Below are positions 8,607-16,961 of a DNA stretch of 64,000 nt, piece by piece; position 1 is the first letter of the stretch, and every line of letters begins with the position of its first letter. The stretch covers positions 40,872 through 104,871 of the forward strand of contig NZ_DGUZ01000021.1 of NCBI RefSeq assembly GCF_002394865.1, given 5' to 3'. The DNA comes from Fibrobacter sp. UBA4297 (GTDB lineage Bacteria > Fibrobacterota > Fibrobacteria > Fibrobacterales > Fibrobacteraceae). A program made the translations under genes and the position numbers. A model generated the notes under the pieces. The model was not told the origin of the DNA, did no database searches, and worked only from the letters and a program-made list of their open reading frames with translations.

Positions 8607-8660
8607 TAGTGTATTATTTAGAGTTTTTCCCCACAGGTGGGAAGGACATACGAGGTTACT

Positions 8661-9578
8661 TTGGCTTCCATAAACGGAAAGACGGAAACTCTTTGCATTT
8701 TCGGGCATCCGGTTGCTCACAGCAAATCGCCCGCTATGCACAACGCCCTTTTTGACGCCCTTGGCATCAATGCGGCTTATCTCCCCTACGCACCCGAACC
8801 AGAAAATTTCGCCCAGGCGATTCAAGGCTTCAAGGCGATGAAGTTCCATGGTGCAAACGTCACCATCCCCTACAAGACGGAATTTTTCAATGCAGACGGT
8901 TCAGCCCGCCTGGTCGATGAACTTTCGGAAATTTCGAAGTTCACCGGCAGCGTGAACACGCTGTACTGGAAAGAGGGCATTGTCGGTGGGACACTCTGCG
9001 GAACGACAACGGACCCTTATGGTTGCGTGCGAAATCTCGAAGAGAATGGCGTAAGTCCGTCTAACAAGAAGATTGCACTCCTCGGAAACGGTGGCGCCGC
9101 CCAGTCGATTGCATTTACGCTTGTGGAACAAGAAAACGAGCTTACTATAGTTTGCCGCACCAAGGAAAAAGGTGACGCACTTGCGGGTTCTTTGAACAAG
9201 TTTTTCCGGTCCGGCAATGCTGGCGACAAGAATTTCAAGACAGTTCAAGTCACGACGTTTGGTGAATTTGCAAGTATTTCTGCAAACTTTGACATCATCA
9301 TCAACGCGACATCGGTCGGCATGAGCCCAAACATTGATGCCTCCCCCATTACAGACGAATGTCTGCATAAGGGGCAGGTCGTCTGCGACATCGTTTACAC
9401 GCCGCCACACACCAAGCTTTTGCAGATGGCAGAAGCCAAGGGTTGCAAGATTGTAACGGGTGAAGGCATGCTCGTACACCAGGGCCTCGAAAGCTTTAAA
9501 AAGTGGTTCCCGAAGGAAACCGAAAACAAAACAAACGAAGAACTGACTGCGATTATGCGCAAAGGAATGCAGGGCTAA
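8661..9578 (+). CDS. aroE: Shikimate dehydrogenase (NADP+)
   Basis: 305 residues from the proposed start; reduces 3-dehydroshikimate to shikimate in aromatic amino-acid synthesis. The substrate-binding HSKSP, catalytic-lysine motif NVTIPYK, TDPYG, NADP-binding GNGGAAQS and NATSVGM are all present. The start is taken as TTG 8661 because GAGG lies 5 bases before it and the shikimate-binding region follows at the normal distance. A GTG at 8637 is possible but has no ribosome site. One base separates the stop from aroKB, so the two are clearly co-translated. The start is less certain than the identity. Confidence 0.95.
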   Translation: MASINGKTETLCIFGHPVAHSKSPAMHNALFDALGINAAYLPYAPEPENFAQAIQGFKAMKFHGANVTIPYKTEFFNADGSARLVDELSEISKFTGSVNTLYWKEGIVGGTLCGTTTDPYGCVRNLEENGVSPSNKKIALLGNGGAAQSIAFTLVEQENELTIVCRTKEKGDALAGSLNKFFRSGNAGDKNFKTVQVTTFGEFASISANFDIIINATSVGMSPNIDASPITDECLHKGQVVCDIVYTPPHTKLLQMAEAKGCKIVTGEGMLVHQGLESFKKWFPKETENKTNEELTAIMRKGMQG

Positions 9579-9579
9579 A

Positions 9580-11202
9580 ATGAAGAAGCATCTATACTTT
9601 ACCGGATTCATGGCCAGCGGCAAGAGCCGTACAGGTCGCGCCCTCGCAGACCGCCTCGGACGCCCGTTTGTCGATACAGACAACGTCATTGTAGAACGCG
9701 CTGGCAAGTCCATTAGCGAAATTTTTGAACAAGATGGCGAAGCCGCTTTCCGCAAGATGGAACGCGACGTGATTGCCGAAATTGCACAGAGCGAAAAGCC
9801 TCTTGTCGTTTCCCTTGGCGGTGGCGCTCTCACGCAGGCCGAAAACTTGAAGGTCATCCGCGAAAACGGAACGATCATCCGCCTGTGGGCAAAGCCCGAA
9901 GTGCTTTCGGAACGCATTGGCCGCAAGAACACGCGACCGCTCCTTGCAAACCTTTCGGACGAAGAACGCCTTGAAAAGATCAAGCAGATGCTGAAAGACC
10001 GCGAAAAGAATTACGCCAATGCGGACTTTAGCGTCGAAAGCTCGAACGACTATTCCGAAACGCACGTCACGGAACGCATCATGCACATGCTCAAGTTCTG
10101 GGAAAGCCACGCACTTGACGTACACCCGAGCGAAGGAGGCCGCTACCCGATTTTCATCGGCAAGAACATTGTGCCGGACGCAGCAATCATGCTTGAAGGC
10201 TTGCGTCTTGCGCCGACTTACGAATTCCTGATTTGCACGGACACAACGATTGCCAAGGAACAGAACACGAAGCTTTCGGAACTCCGCGGCCAGGCAGGCC
10301 GTTGCCCGATTTTCAAGTTCCAGGCCGGCGAAGGCCACAAGACGCTCCACAACTTGAACCAGCTTTACAGCTTTATGCTGCACCGCGGTTACACCCGCAA
10401 GAGTTGCCTTTTGCAGTTCAGCGGTGGCGTCGTAGGCGACATGGCAGGCTTTGGAGCCGCCACCTACCAGCGCGGCATTCCGTTTGTGCAGTTTCCGACA
10501 ACGCTCTTGTCGATGGTCGACAGTTCCGTTGGCGGTAAAGTCGCCGTGAACCATGCCGAAGGCAAGAACATGATTGGCGCTTTCTACCAGCCGAAAGCAG
10601 TTGTCTGCGACATTTCTGTGCTGAACACACTCCCTCCCACCGAATACCTTGCAGGTCTCGCCGAAATCGTCAAGTACGGCGTGATTTACGACGAAGAATT
10701 TTTCACCTACCTTGAAAACAACGTCGAAAAGATCAAGGCACACGACTTTGACGTGTTGAAGCACATGATTTTCCGCAGTTGCCAAATCAAGGCCGAAGTG
10801 GTCGGCATCGACGAAAAGGAAGCAGGACTCCGCGCTATCCTCAATTACGGCCACACGTTCGGTCACGCCATTGAAAAGCTCACGCATTACGAGCTTTACA
10901 GCCACGGTATCGCCGTTTCTTTGGGCATGCGAGTTGCCGCACGCGCGGCAGTTCTCCTCGGAAAGCTTTCGAAGGAAGACGAACAGCGCCAAAACAAGTT
11001 GCTCGACGATCTCGGATTCCCGAAGACATACAACACGGATGTCGAAGCGGCTTGGGCTGCAATGGCAGTCGACAAGAAGGCTGAAAAAGGCACTAGAGTT
11101 TATATTTTGCCTACAAAGATCGGAAAGGTCGAAAAAGTTTGTAATATTGATAAGGGTATTATTGCAGATGCCTGGAAAGCCATCCAGGCAAGTGAGGTTT
11201 AG
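9580..11202 (+). CDS. aroKB: Fused shikimate kinase / 3-dehydroquinate synthase
   Basis: 540 residues joining two shikimate-pathway enzymes. Residues 1 to about 175 are shikimate kinase, with Walker A GFMASGKS (9-16), FVDTDN and the GGGA signature. Residues about 183-540 are 3-dehydroquinate synthase, with SGGVVGDMAGF for NAD binding, VDSSVGGKVAVN, the metal-binding Glu in GLAEIVKYG and the metal-binding NYGHTFGHAIE. Both active sites look intact. AroB catalyses step 2, AroE step 4 and AroK step 5 of the pathway, so this cluster covers three of seven steps. The gene is packed between aroE (1-bp gap) and the epimerase (0-bp gap). Confidence 0.96.
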   Translation: MKKHLYFTGFMASGKSRTGRALADRLGRPFVDTDNVIVERAGKSISEIFEQDGEAAFRKMERDVIAEIAQSEKPLVVSLGGGALTQAENLKVIRENGTIIRLWAKPEVLSERIGRKNTRPLLANLSDEERLEKIKQMLKDREKNYANADFSVESSNDYSETHVTERIMHMLKFWESHALDVHPSEGGRYPIFIGKNIVPDAAIMLEGLRLAPTYEFLICTDTTIAKEQNTKLSELRGQAGRCPIFKFQAGEGHKTLHNLNQLYSFMLHRGYTRKSCLLQFSGGVVGDMAGFGAATYQRGIPFVQFPTTLLSMVDSSVGGKVAVNHAEGKNMIGAFYQPKAVVCDISVLNTLPPTEYLAGLAEIVKYGVIYDEEFFTYLENNVEKIKAHDFDVLKHMIFRSCQIKAEVVGIDEKEAGLRAILNYGHTFGHAIEKLTHYELYSHGIAVSLGMRVAARAAVLLGKLSKEDEQRQNKLLDDLGFPKTYNTDVEAAWAAMAVDKKAEKGTRVYILPTKIGKVEKVCNIDKGIIADAWKAIQASEV

Positions 11203-12186
11203 ATGAGTATATTGGTTACCGGGGGAACGGGATCACTTGGGTACAGTATTCTATCTAACTTAAGCGGCACCAATCACGAGCTGTACAGCTTCAGTGACGA
11301 ACTTCCGCAGCCGTGGCAAAAGGTCGAAGGAGTACAGTACCTGACCGGTGATTTGCTGGACTTCAGGAATGTGCTGGAAATGATTCAGAAAGTTTCCCCG
11401 ACGCACATTTACCATCTGGCAAGCCAATCCTCTGTGGGGCTCAGCTACAAGAAGCCTTACGAAACGCTCAACATCAACTTGTTGGGTACGCAGACGCTCC
11501 TCGAAGCGGTGCGACAGGTTGTGCCGAAGGCAAAAGTATTGCTCCTCAGCAGTAGCGAAATTTACGGCAGAACGGAACAGCAACTGACCTACTTGCACAA
11601 GGAAACGGACCCTCCTAACCCGCTTACTCCGTATGCCACATCCAAGGCATGCATGGAAATTCTCGGGAACCAGTTCCGCAACGCAAACGGGCTCCACATC
11701 GTGTTTGCCCGCCCATTCCACTTTACAGGGCCGCATCACAGCCGCCGCTTTGTGCTCCCTTCCATAGCCTACCAACTGGTGAAGATAAAGTATTACGGCG
11801 CAGAACCGGTCATTTATTCGGGAAGCCTCGATGTCAGTCGTGACGTGGTTGACGTGCGTGACGTTGCCCGCGCCGCCATCCAAATTTTGAATACCGCAGA
11901 ATCCGGCGAAGCATTCAACATTTGCTGTGGAAAGTCCTACACATTCCGCGAACTCGTGGAAATGCTCGTGGACATCTCTGGCGTGAGCGTAGACTTCCGT
12001 TTTGACCCGGGTTACGACCGTTGCAACGACATTCCGCTCTTGATTGGCGACCCCACCAAGATCATGAATCTCGGCTGGAAGCCCATGATTTGCATGGAAG
12101 ATTGCCTCTCGGACTTGTTCAACGAAATGGTCGTCCGCCGTCGCGTGGAACTCAAGATGGGCATGGGCCGCGACTTGCGCCTGTAA
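11203..12186 (+). CDS. NAD-dependent sugar-nucleotide epimerase/dehydratase (GDP-6-deoxymannose reductase-like)
   Basis: 327 residues, extended SDR family. The nucleotide-binding motif GGTGSLGY lies at the N-terminus. HLASQSSVGLSY, the Ser in LLSSSEIYG and the catalytic YATSK complete the active site, and RPFHFTGPHHSRRFVLPS is typical of the GDP-mannose dehydratase / RMD branch. It probably makes or modifies a nucleotide sugar for surface polysaccharide. The start codon follows the aroKB stop with no gap, so it is translated from the same message despite the unrelated pathway. Exact substrate is not resolved. Confidence 0.85.
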   Translation: MSILVTGGTGSLGYSILSNLSGTNHELYSFSDELPQPWQKVEGVQYLTGDLLDFRNVLEMIQKVSPTHIYHLASQSSVGLSYKKPYETLNINLLGTQTLLEAVRQVVPKAKVLLLSSSEIYGRTEQQLTYLHKETDPPNPLTPYATSKACMEILGNQFRNANGLHIVFARPFHFTGPHHSRRFVLPSIAYQLVKIKYYGAEPVIYSGSLDVSRDVVDVRDVARAAIQILNTAESGEAFNICCGKSYTFRELVEMLVDISGVSVDFRFDPGYDRCNDIPLLIGDPTKIMNLGWKPMICMEDCLSDLFNEMVVRRRVELKMGMGRDLRL

Positions 12187-12247
12187 CTTGTTCCGATTAT
12201 CGGCAGTTCATTCCATAATAACCGCCGTTCAGCGAATTTCTAGAATG

Positions 12248-12277
12248 AAGCTGTTCCACAAGAACAGCTTTTTTTTA
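12248..12277 (+). terminator. Terminator closing the aroE-aroKB-epimerase unit
   Basis: A perfect 9-bp stem AAGCTGTTC / GAACAGCTT (12248-12256, 12262-12270) with a 5-nt loop is followed by at least seven T. The T-run ends only about 12 bp before the next start codon. Confidence 0.9.
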
Positions 12278-12288
12278 TTTTTTCAAGT

Positions 12289-13338
12289 ATGAGATTACAA
12301 ATAAAAAATATTGTTTTGGGGATTTGCTCCCTGCTTGCTATTTCTGCGACAACACACGCCGCAGAAGTTACAGGACCGCAGGGTAACGACAGAGCCCTCA
12401 CTGTAAGCGACTTTATGCCACACAAGGCAATCACCAAGGAATTCAACGAAACTTGGAGTTACCAGTTCGTGTTCGACAACGGCACTCGCGCCTTTGTGAA
12501 CTACTCCTTGCTTCACGTGCCGGGATCGGGCCGTAAAATCGGTTGCGACTTGAGTTTCTGGAACTTCAAGGGAAAAACTTATTCTGTCGGTCGCCAGTAC
12601 CCGCCTGAACGCCTTGTCGCAAGCAAGGAAAAGGCTACGATTGATATCAAGGGCGAATATATGCTCCAGAACAAGCCAGGCAAGGGCCACCGTGTGCTTT
12701 ACAGCGCCGACAAGGGCGGAAAATTCCTCCTTGACGTAACTTTCGAAAGCGCTGTCCAGGGTATGGTTCCGGGTAACGGCACTTGGACATTCGGCAAGGA
12801 AAAGTTTGCCCAGTACATTCATATTCCGTACGGCCGCGTGACGGGCAAAATTGCTTACAACGAAGACACCTTGGTGGTCAAAGGCTACGCCTACATGGAC
12901 CAGACTTGGCAAACCGCACAGGCAACGGAACTCGCATCGCGCACCATCAACTTTAGCACAAGCGACAAATCGCCGATGCACGCCGGACGCATTACGCTAA
13001 CGACAGACGGCCAGCTCATGGGTTACGCCTTGTACAACGGTCCGCAGGGCATGAAGGTTGCCATCCCGACGAAGGTCAAGGAAGGCGGTGCTGATTACAA
13101 CGGCAAGAAGTTCCCGAAGACCACGCTCTCCTTTGAATGGAAGAACGGCGTCCCGGCCATGGTGTTCCCCGTGAACAAGGTGTTGCAGAAGGCGTCGCTT
13201 TTGGACAAGATTGACGGATGGTTTGCAAAGAAGGCCATGAAGATTGCTGCAGGTGGCGAAGTTTTGTTCTACCGTGGCAGAAGCAAGAACGGTCTCGGCA
13301 AGAATATCGACTGGGCTATTACAGGGGTCAAGGACTAA
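12289..13338 (+). CDS. Exported lipocalin-like protein (AttH/CrtC/Svf1-type fold suspected)
   Basis: 349 residues with a clear signal peptide (1-24, ending THA). The body is beta-rich without membrane helices. VKGYAYMDQTWQT and the paired two-half layout recall the tandem lipocalin-like domains of the AttH / hydroxyneurosporene synthase / Svf1 group, which bind hydrophobic ligands. The assignment is by eye and tentative. The ATG sits about 12 bp after a terminator with no ribosome site. TATTTTTT with CAAGT before ATG fits the leaderless promoter pattern. The stop codon overlaps the hisA start (TAATG). Confidence 0.6.
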   Translation: MRLQIKNIVLGICSLLAISATTHAAEVTGPQGNDRALTVSDFMPHKAITKEFNETWSYQFVFDNGTRAFVNYSLLHVPGSGRKIGCDLSFWNFKGKTYSVGRQYPPERLVASKEKATIDIKGEYMLQNKPGKGHRVLYSADKGGKFLLDVTFESAVQGMVPGNGTWTFGKEKFAQYIHIPYGRVTGKIAYNEDTLVVKGYAYMDQTWQTAQATELASRTINFSTSDKSPMHAGRITLTTDGQLMGYALYNGPQGMKVAIPTKVKEGGADYNGKKFPKTTLSFEWKNGVPAMVFPVNKVLQKASLLDKIDGWFAKKAMKIAAGGEVLFYRGRSKNGLGKNIDWAITGVKD

Positions 13339-14120
13339 TGACGAAGTTTAGGCCGTGCATTGACTTGCACGATGGCAAGGTAAAGCAGATCGTCGGCAGT
13401 TCGCTCTCCGATAGCGGAGCGGGACTCAAGACAAATTTTGAAACAGACAGGTCATCCGCATGGTTTGCCGAACTCTATAAGAAAGACGGCATCAAGGGCG
13501 GACACGTGATTATGCTTGGTAAGGGAAACGAGAGCGCGGCAAAGGACGCGCTTTCGGCGTATCCAGGGGGTATGCAAGTTGGTGGTGGCATTAACGCACA
13601 GAACGCACTGGAGTACATCCAAGCCGGAGCCTCGCACGTGATTGTGACGAGCTGGATTTTCCCGGACGGAAAACTCGACCGCTCGCGCCTTGACGAGCTT
13701 GTAAAGACCGTCGGCAAGGAACACCTGATTTTGGACTTGAGTTGCAAGCGCACCGGCATGGTCGATGGCAAGCCGCAATGGAAGATTGCCACCAACCGCT
13801 GGCAGACGATTATCGATATCGAAATCAACAAGGAAACGCTCGAAGACCTCGCCAAGAGCTGTGATGAATTCTTGGTTCACGCAGCCGATGTCGAAGGCAA
13901 GCAGCAGGGCATGGATGACGAGCTCATCAAGTTCCTCGCCGAGAATAGCCCGATTCCTGTAACGTATGCAGGTGGCGCAAAATCGCTTGAAGACCTGATT
14001 CATTGCAAAGAAATTTCGAATGGCAAGATTGACCTTACCATTGGTAGTGCATTAGACTTGTTCGGTGGCAAAGGAGTGAAGTATGACGACTGCGTCAAGT
14101 TCAACAAAGCTCAAGGCTAG
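13338..14120 (+). CDS. hisA: HisA, eukaryotic (HIS6) type: ProFAR isomerase
   Basis: 260 residues. It isomerises N'-formimino-phosphoribosyl-AICAR ribotide in histidine synthesis. Its motifs match the eukaryotic-type branch rather than the usual bacterial HisA: FRPCIDLHDGKVKQIVG, GGHVIMLG, AYPGGMQVGGGIN, GASHVIVTSW, LDLSCK, IATNRWQT, VHAADVEG, VTYAGGAKS and DLTIGSALDLFGG. No other his gene is nearby. The ATG overlaps the preceding stop codon, and the 3' end overlaps the next gene by 38 bp. The start is well placed because the catalytic Asp of CIDLHDG is about nine residues in. Confidence 0.92.
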   Translation: MTKFRPCIDLHDGKVKQIVGSSLSDSGAGLKTNFETDRSSAWFAELYKKDGIKGGHVIMLGKGNESAAKDALSAYPGGMQVGGGINAQNALEYIQAGASHVIVTSWIFPDGKLDRSRLDELVKTVGKEHLILDLSCKRTGMVDGKPQWKIATNRWQTIIDIEINKETLEDLAKSCDEFLVHAADVEGKQQGMDDELIKFLAENSPIPVTYAGGAKSLEDLIHCKEISNGKIDLTIGSALDLFGGKGVKYDDCVKFNKAQG

Positions 14121-15516
14121 CGACAAGCTCGATACACGCCCGGCAATTTTTGGACGCAAGGTCACGAGTACCTTCCGCAAGATTTTCTCGTTTGACCACA
14201 GACCGCCCGGAAACATCCGCACTTGCTGGATCCCGCCTCTGGTGGCGCTTACGCCTCTCTTGAATTTGCCAAAGCTCCTAAAATTGCGTTTCTATTTGAA
14301 AAAGGAACGCCAAAAAAGAGACCCAAACGATGTGCGCATTTTGTTTTACTCAGACAATCTGGACGAGACAAACGGCATCGCGAACAACTTGAGGAACGTG
14401 ATTCCGTACATGCGCGCACACGGCATGAAGGCTTACCTCGCCGGCAGTGCATTCAACACGCGCCCATGCGGTGTCGTGGAAAACAGCTACTGCATTTTAT
14501 TGCCGCGCCTGTTCAGCATGGAGCAGCTCGGGTACGCAAACAGCGAACTTGCGATTCCGCGCATTTCGCCGATTCTCCGCTTGCTCAAGCGCTACCCCAT
14601 CGACATGATAGAACTTGAAACACCGAGCCCAGGCGCTTGGGTGGTTTGCCTTTGCGGATGGATTGCAGGCATCAAGGTCTTTAGCCACTACCGCACCGAC
14701 GTGCCGACTTACGCGAAGACTCTTGTAAAAGCGAAGTGGATGCACACATACGTGCTTTGGCTCATGCGCATTTTCTACTGGATGGCGCGCCCGGTCATTA
14801 GCCCGTGCGAAGATTACGCCGACATTCTGAAAAAAGACTTGAAGGTCCCTGCAAACCAAGTGCAGATTCTCCCACGCGGGCTCCCGCTGGAGAAATTCTC
14901 GCCGGATTTGCGCGGCAAAGGCGCTTGGGAAAAGTTCGGTTCCGGCCGCACCAAGAGACCCGTGCGTTTTGCCTTTATTGGAAGAATTTCAAAGGAAAAG
15001 AATCTTGAATTTTTGAACGCCGTGTGGAGCAAGTTCTCTGCCAAGCACGACGACGTGGAACTCATGTACGTGGGCTACGGTTGGTACCTTGAAGAAATCA
15101 AGGAACAGTTCAAGGACAATCCGAGCGTTTGCTTTGCCGGCGAACAGGGCGGAGAGACTCTTGCAGGCCTTTATGCGGATGCGGACTTTTTCTTGTTCCC
15201 TAGCACGACGGACACATTTGGAAACGTGGTCGTAGAAGCGATGTCTACAGGCACGCCCGCCATCGTAAGCAATTACGGCGGTCCGAGAAGCATTGTGCAA
15301 AACGACAACAAGTGCGGACGCATTTTGCCGATTGACGAAGCAAAGTGGCTGGAAACGCTCGAAGAATGCCGCAACATCAAGCTTGAGCAGCCGGAAGTTT
15401 ACGAACAGATGCGAATCGATAGCCATAAGCGTAGCGAAAAGTACACGCTTGAAAGCTCAACCAAGACGCAGTTTGAATTCTTTAGGAAACTCAAGCGAGA
15501 AACGTACGGGATTTGA
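14083..15516 (+). CDS. GT4-family glycosyltransferase
   Basis: 477 residues with the two Rossmann-like domains of GT-B enzymes. The N-terminal acceptor domain includes ILFYSDNLDETNGIANNLRNV. The C-terminal GT4 domain has FIGRISKEKNLE and STTDTFGNVVVEAMSTGTPAIVSN, close to lipid-directed GT4 enzymes of the MgtA/PimB group. It lacks a signal peptide, but hydrophobic stretches (WIPPLVALTPLLNL, VVCLCGWIAGIKVF) suggest membrane association. The start is supported by AAAGGAG six bases upstream, inside hisA, so the genes overlap by 38 bp. Sugar and acceptor are unknown; a glycolipid or surface glycan role is inferred. Confidence 0.85.
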   Translation: MTTASSSTKLKASDKLDTRPAIFGRKVTSTFRKIFSFDHRPPGNIRTCWIPPLVALTPLLNLPKLLKLRFYLKKERQKRDPNDVRILFYSDNLDETNGIANNLRNVIPYMRAHGMKAYLAGSAFNTRPCGVVENSYCILLPRLFSMEQLGYANSELAIPRISPILRLLKRYPIDMIELETPSPGAWVVCLCGWIAGIKVFSHYRTDVPTYAKTLVKAKWMHTYVLWLMRIFYWMARPVISPCEDYADILKKDLKVPANQVQILPRGLPLEKFSPDLRGKGAWEKFGSGRTKRPVRFAFIGRISKEKNLEFLNAVWSKFSAKHDDVELMYVGYGWYLEEIKEQFKDNPSVCFAGEQGGETLAGLYADADFFLFPSTTDTFGNVVVEAMSTGTPAIVSNYGGPRSIVQNDNKCGRILPIDEAKWLETLEECRNIKLEQPEVYEQMRIDSHKRSEKYTLESSTKTQFEFFRKLKRETYGI

Positions 15517-15525
15517 GCGCCGGAA

Positions 15526-15605
15526 GCGCAGTTACTAGTTAATAGTCAGTAGTTATTAGAATATCTTAATATAAAATTCTCTAATAACTCAAAGCTCTTA
15601 ACTCA
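15526..15605. repeat. Heptamer-based inverted repeat element, copy 2
   Basis: Begins GCGCAGTTACTAGTTA and ends CTCTTAACTCA like the element at 8466-8550. Heptamers AGTTACT, AGTTAAT, AGTCAGT, AGTTATT run to an AT-rich centre containing TAAAATTCT, as in copy 1. The right arm carries the motif reversed. Confidence 0.85.
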
Positions 15606-15623
15606 TTTTTTGAAATGCACAAA

Positions 15624-15672
15624 CCCACTATTGACTATTGACTAAAGACCATTGACTAACAACTAATGACTC
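15624..15672. repeat. Heptamer array running into the mutY start codon
   Basis: In 7-base steps from 15624: CCCACTA, TTGACTA, TTGACTA, AAGACCA, TTGACTA, ACAACTA, ATGACTC. The last unit contains the ATG of mutY, so the array supplies the upstream context and start codon of the gene. Confidence 0.8.
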
Positions 15673-16901
15673 CAGATTCTTTGAAACGTTTGCGCGAGTG
15701 GTTCAGGGCGAACGCGGCAGAATTGCCGTGGAGGCCAGCGGACTTGGATGCGTCCCGTGATCCGTATGCGGTATGGATTAGCGAGACGATGTTGCAGCAG
15801 ACACAAGTTTCAACGGTCAGGGATTACTTTATCCGATGGATGAAGCGATTTCCAGATGTAGAAACTCTTGCAAAGGCGGATGAAACCGAAGTATTCAAGT
15901 ATTGGCAGGGACTTGGTTATTACAGCCGCGCCAGGAATATACTGAAGACCGCGAAAATCGTATGCGAAAATTCACTGGATCCCCTTCGCTCCGCTTCGAG
16001 GATGACGGGAGTGCGCAAGATGCCCGAGACGCGCAGGGAACTGGAAGCGTTGCCAGGAATTGGTGCGTACACGGCAGGGGCGATTTTAAGCCTCGCCTAC
16101 CACCAGCGAGAAGCAATCTTGGATGGAAACCTTGTTCGAATTTTCAGCAGATTGTACGAACTTGACTTTCTGCCGACTGACAAAGTCAAAGAAAGGAGAT
16201 GCCCGATTAAATCGGGCATGACAGTCAAAGAAGCGGGCATGACAGTCAAAGAAGCACGCATGACAAGTAACGAAACGGGCGTGACAGAAAAATCTACGTC
16301 CGAGATTTATTGGGAATATGCACGTGAAGTTGCTGATTCGCCAAAAGCGTACTTGCACAACGAAGCGCTGATGGAACTTGGACGAACCGTTTGCAAGACA
16401 AAGTCTCCGCTCTGTGAAAACTGCCCACTCCAAAAAGAATGTCGCGCATTTTTGGATGGCCGCACTGCAGAATTTCCACCAGCAAAAAAGCGCACTGAAA
16501 AAAGCTGGCACGGAACGGTACTCGTTGTCGAGAGTGCCGATGAAAAAATCCTTGCCGTAAACGGTGGACAAAAATTCTTGGATGGGCAACTTGCACTACC
16601 GCATTTTGAAAGCGCTCGACACGCTACAGTAGCGCTCCCCGCCAAAGCAGAAGATTACATCAATGCCGACGAAGTCGAGAGTGTTAAACATTGCGGAACA
16701 TTCCGCCACAGCATTACGGTGCATAAAATAGAATGCGACGTGTTGCATGTGCGACTTTCGACAAAAGTAAAGGCCACGCATTTGCCAAAATCGAACACGA
16801 ATAGCGGTAAGCCCACCGCATTTGAATGGATTGAAAAAGCGAAAGCCTTGGAGACTTTCGCGAACTCATTCAGTTTAAAAGCTTTAAAAAAAATATTTTA
16901 G
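15666..16901 (+). CDS. mutY: A/G-specific adenine glycosylase with in-frame repeat insertions
   Basis: 411 residues. It removes adenine mispaired with 8-oxoguanine. The catalytic Glu40 lies in ISETMLQQTQV; the helix-hairpin-helix is LPGIGAYTAGAI, and the catalytic Asp is in ILDGNLVRIFSR. The iron-sulfur cysteines follow C-x6-C-x2-C-x5-C (from CKTKSPLC). Two segments do not belong to the family. About 13 residues (LDPLRSASRMTGV) precede the HhH motif, and about 32 residues with the repeat SGMTVKE / AGMTVKE / ARMTSNE lie between RLYELDF and EIYWEYAREV. Both are translated copies of elements found between genes. The frame stays open and all key residues remain, so the enzyme may work. No ribosome site is visible at the start. 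Confidence 0.93.
   Translation: MTPDSLKRLREWFRANAAELPWRPADLDASRDPYAVWISETMLQQTQVSTVRDYFIRWMKRFPDVETLAKADETEVFKYWQGLGYYSRARNILKTAKIVCENSLDPLRSASRMTGVRKMPETRRELEALPGIGAYTAGAILSLAYHQREAILDGNLVRIFSRLYELDFLPTDKVKERRCPIKSGMTVKEAGMTVKEARMTSNETGVTEKSTSEIYWEYAREVADSPKAYLHNEALMELGRTVCKTKSPLCENCPLQKECRAFLDGRTAEFPPAKKRTEKSWHGTVLVVESADEKILAVNGGQKFLDGQLALPHFESARHATVALPAKAEDYINADEVESVKHCGTFRHSITVHKIECDVLHVRLSTKVKATHLPKSNTNSGKPTAFEWIEKAKALETFANSFSLKALKKIF
15975..16013. repeat. Dispersed repeat element inside mutY (insertion 1)
   Basis: The stretch from CTGGATCC to GGATGACGGGAGTG matches the intergenic sequence near 22751-22790 (TGGATCCTTCG...CAGGATGACGAGA). It is translated in frame within mutY, just before the helix-hairpin-helix. 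Confidence 0.75.
16195..16290. repeat. Palindromic element and 21-bp tandem repeats inside mutY (insertion 2)
   Basis: ATGCCCGAT (16199-16207) pairs with ATCGGGCAT (16211-16219), followed by GACAGTC; this is nearly the intergenic element at 53968-54000. A 21-bp unit (GGGCATGACAGTCAAAGAAG plus one base) then repeats with growing divergence, giving a 7-residue protein repeat. 21 bp keeps the reading frame. Confidence 0.85.
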
Positions 16902-16903
16902 GA

Positions 16904-16954
16904 GATGCCTGCATCCTTCGACTTCGCTCAGGACAGGCTCCGGCAGGCATGACA
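16904..16954. repeat. Composite palindromic element between mutY and the outer-membrane gene
   Basis: ATGCCTGC and GCAGGCAT-type ends flank CTTCGACTTCGCTCAGGA, followed by GACAGTC. It combines the outer palindrome family with the TCCTTCG...CTCAGGA element. Confidence 0.7.
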
Positions 16955-16961
16955 GTCGGGA

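Noticed and set aside
8637..8660. GTG 8637 as the start of aroE
   Set aside because: No ribosome site precedes it, while TTG 8661 has GAGG at the right distance and gives a normal N-terminus.
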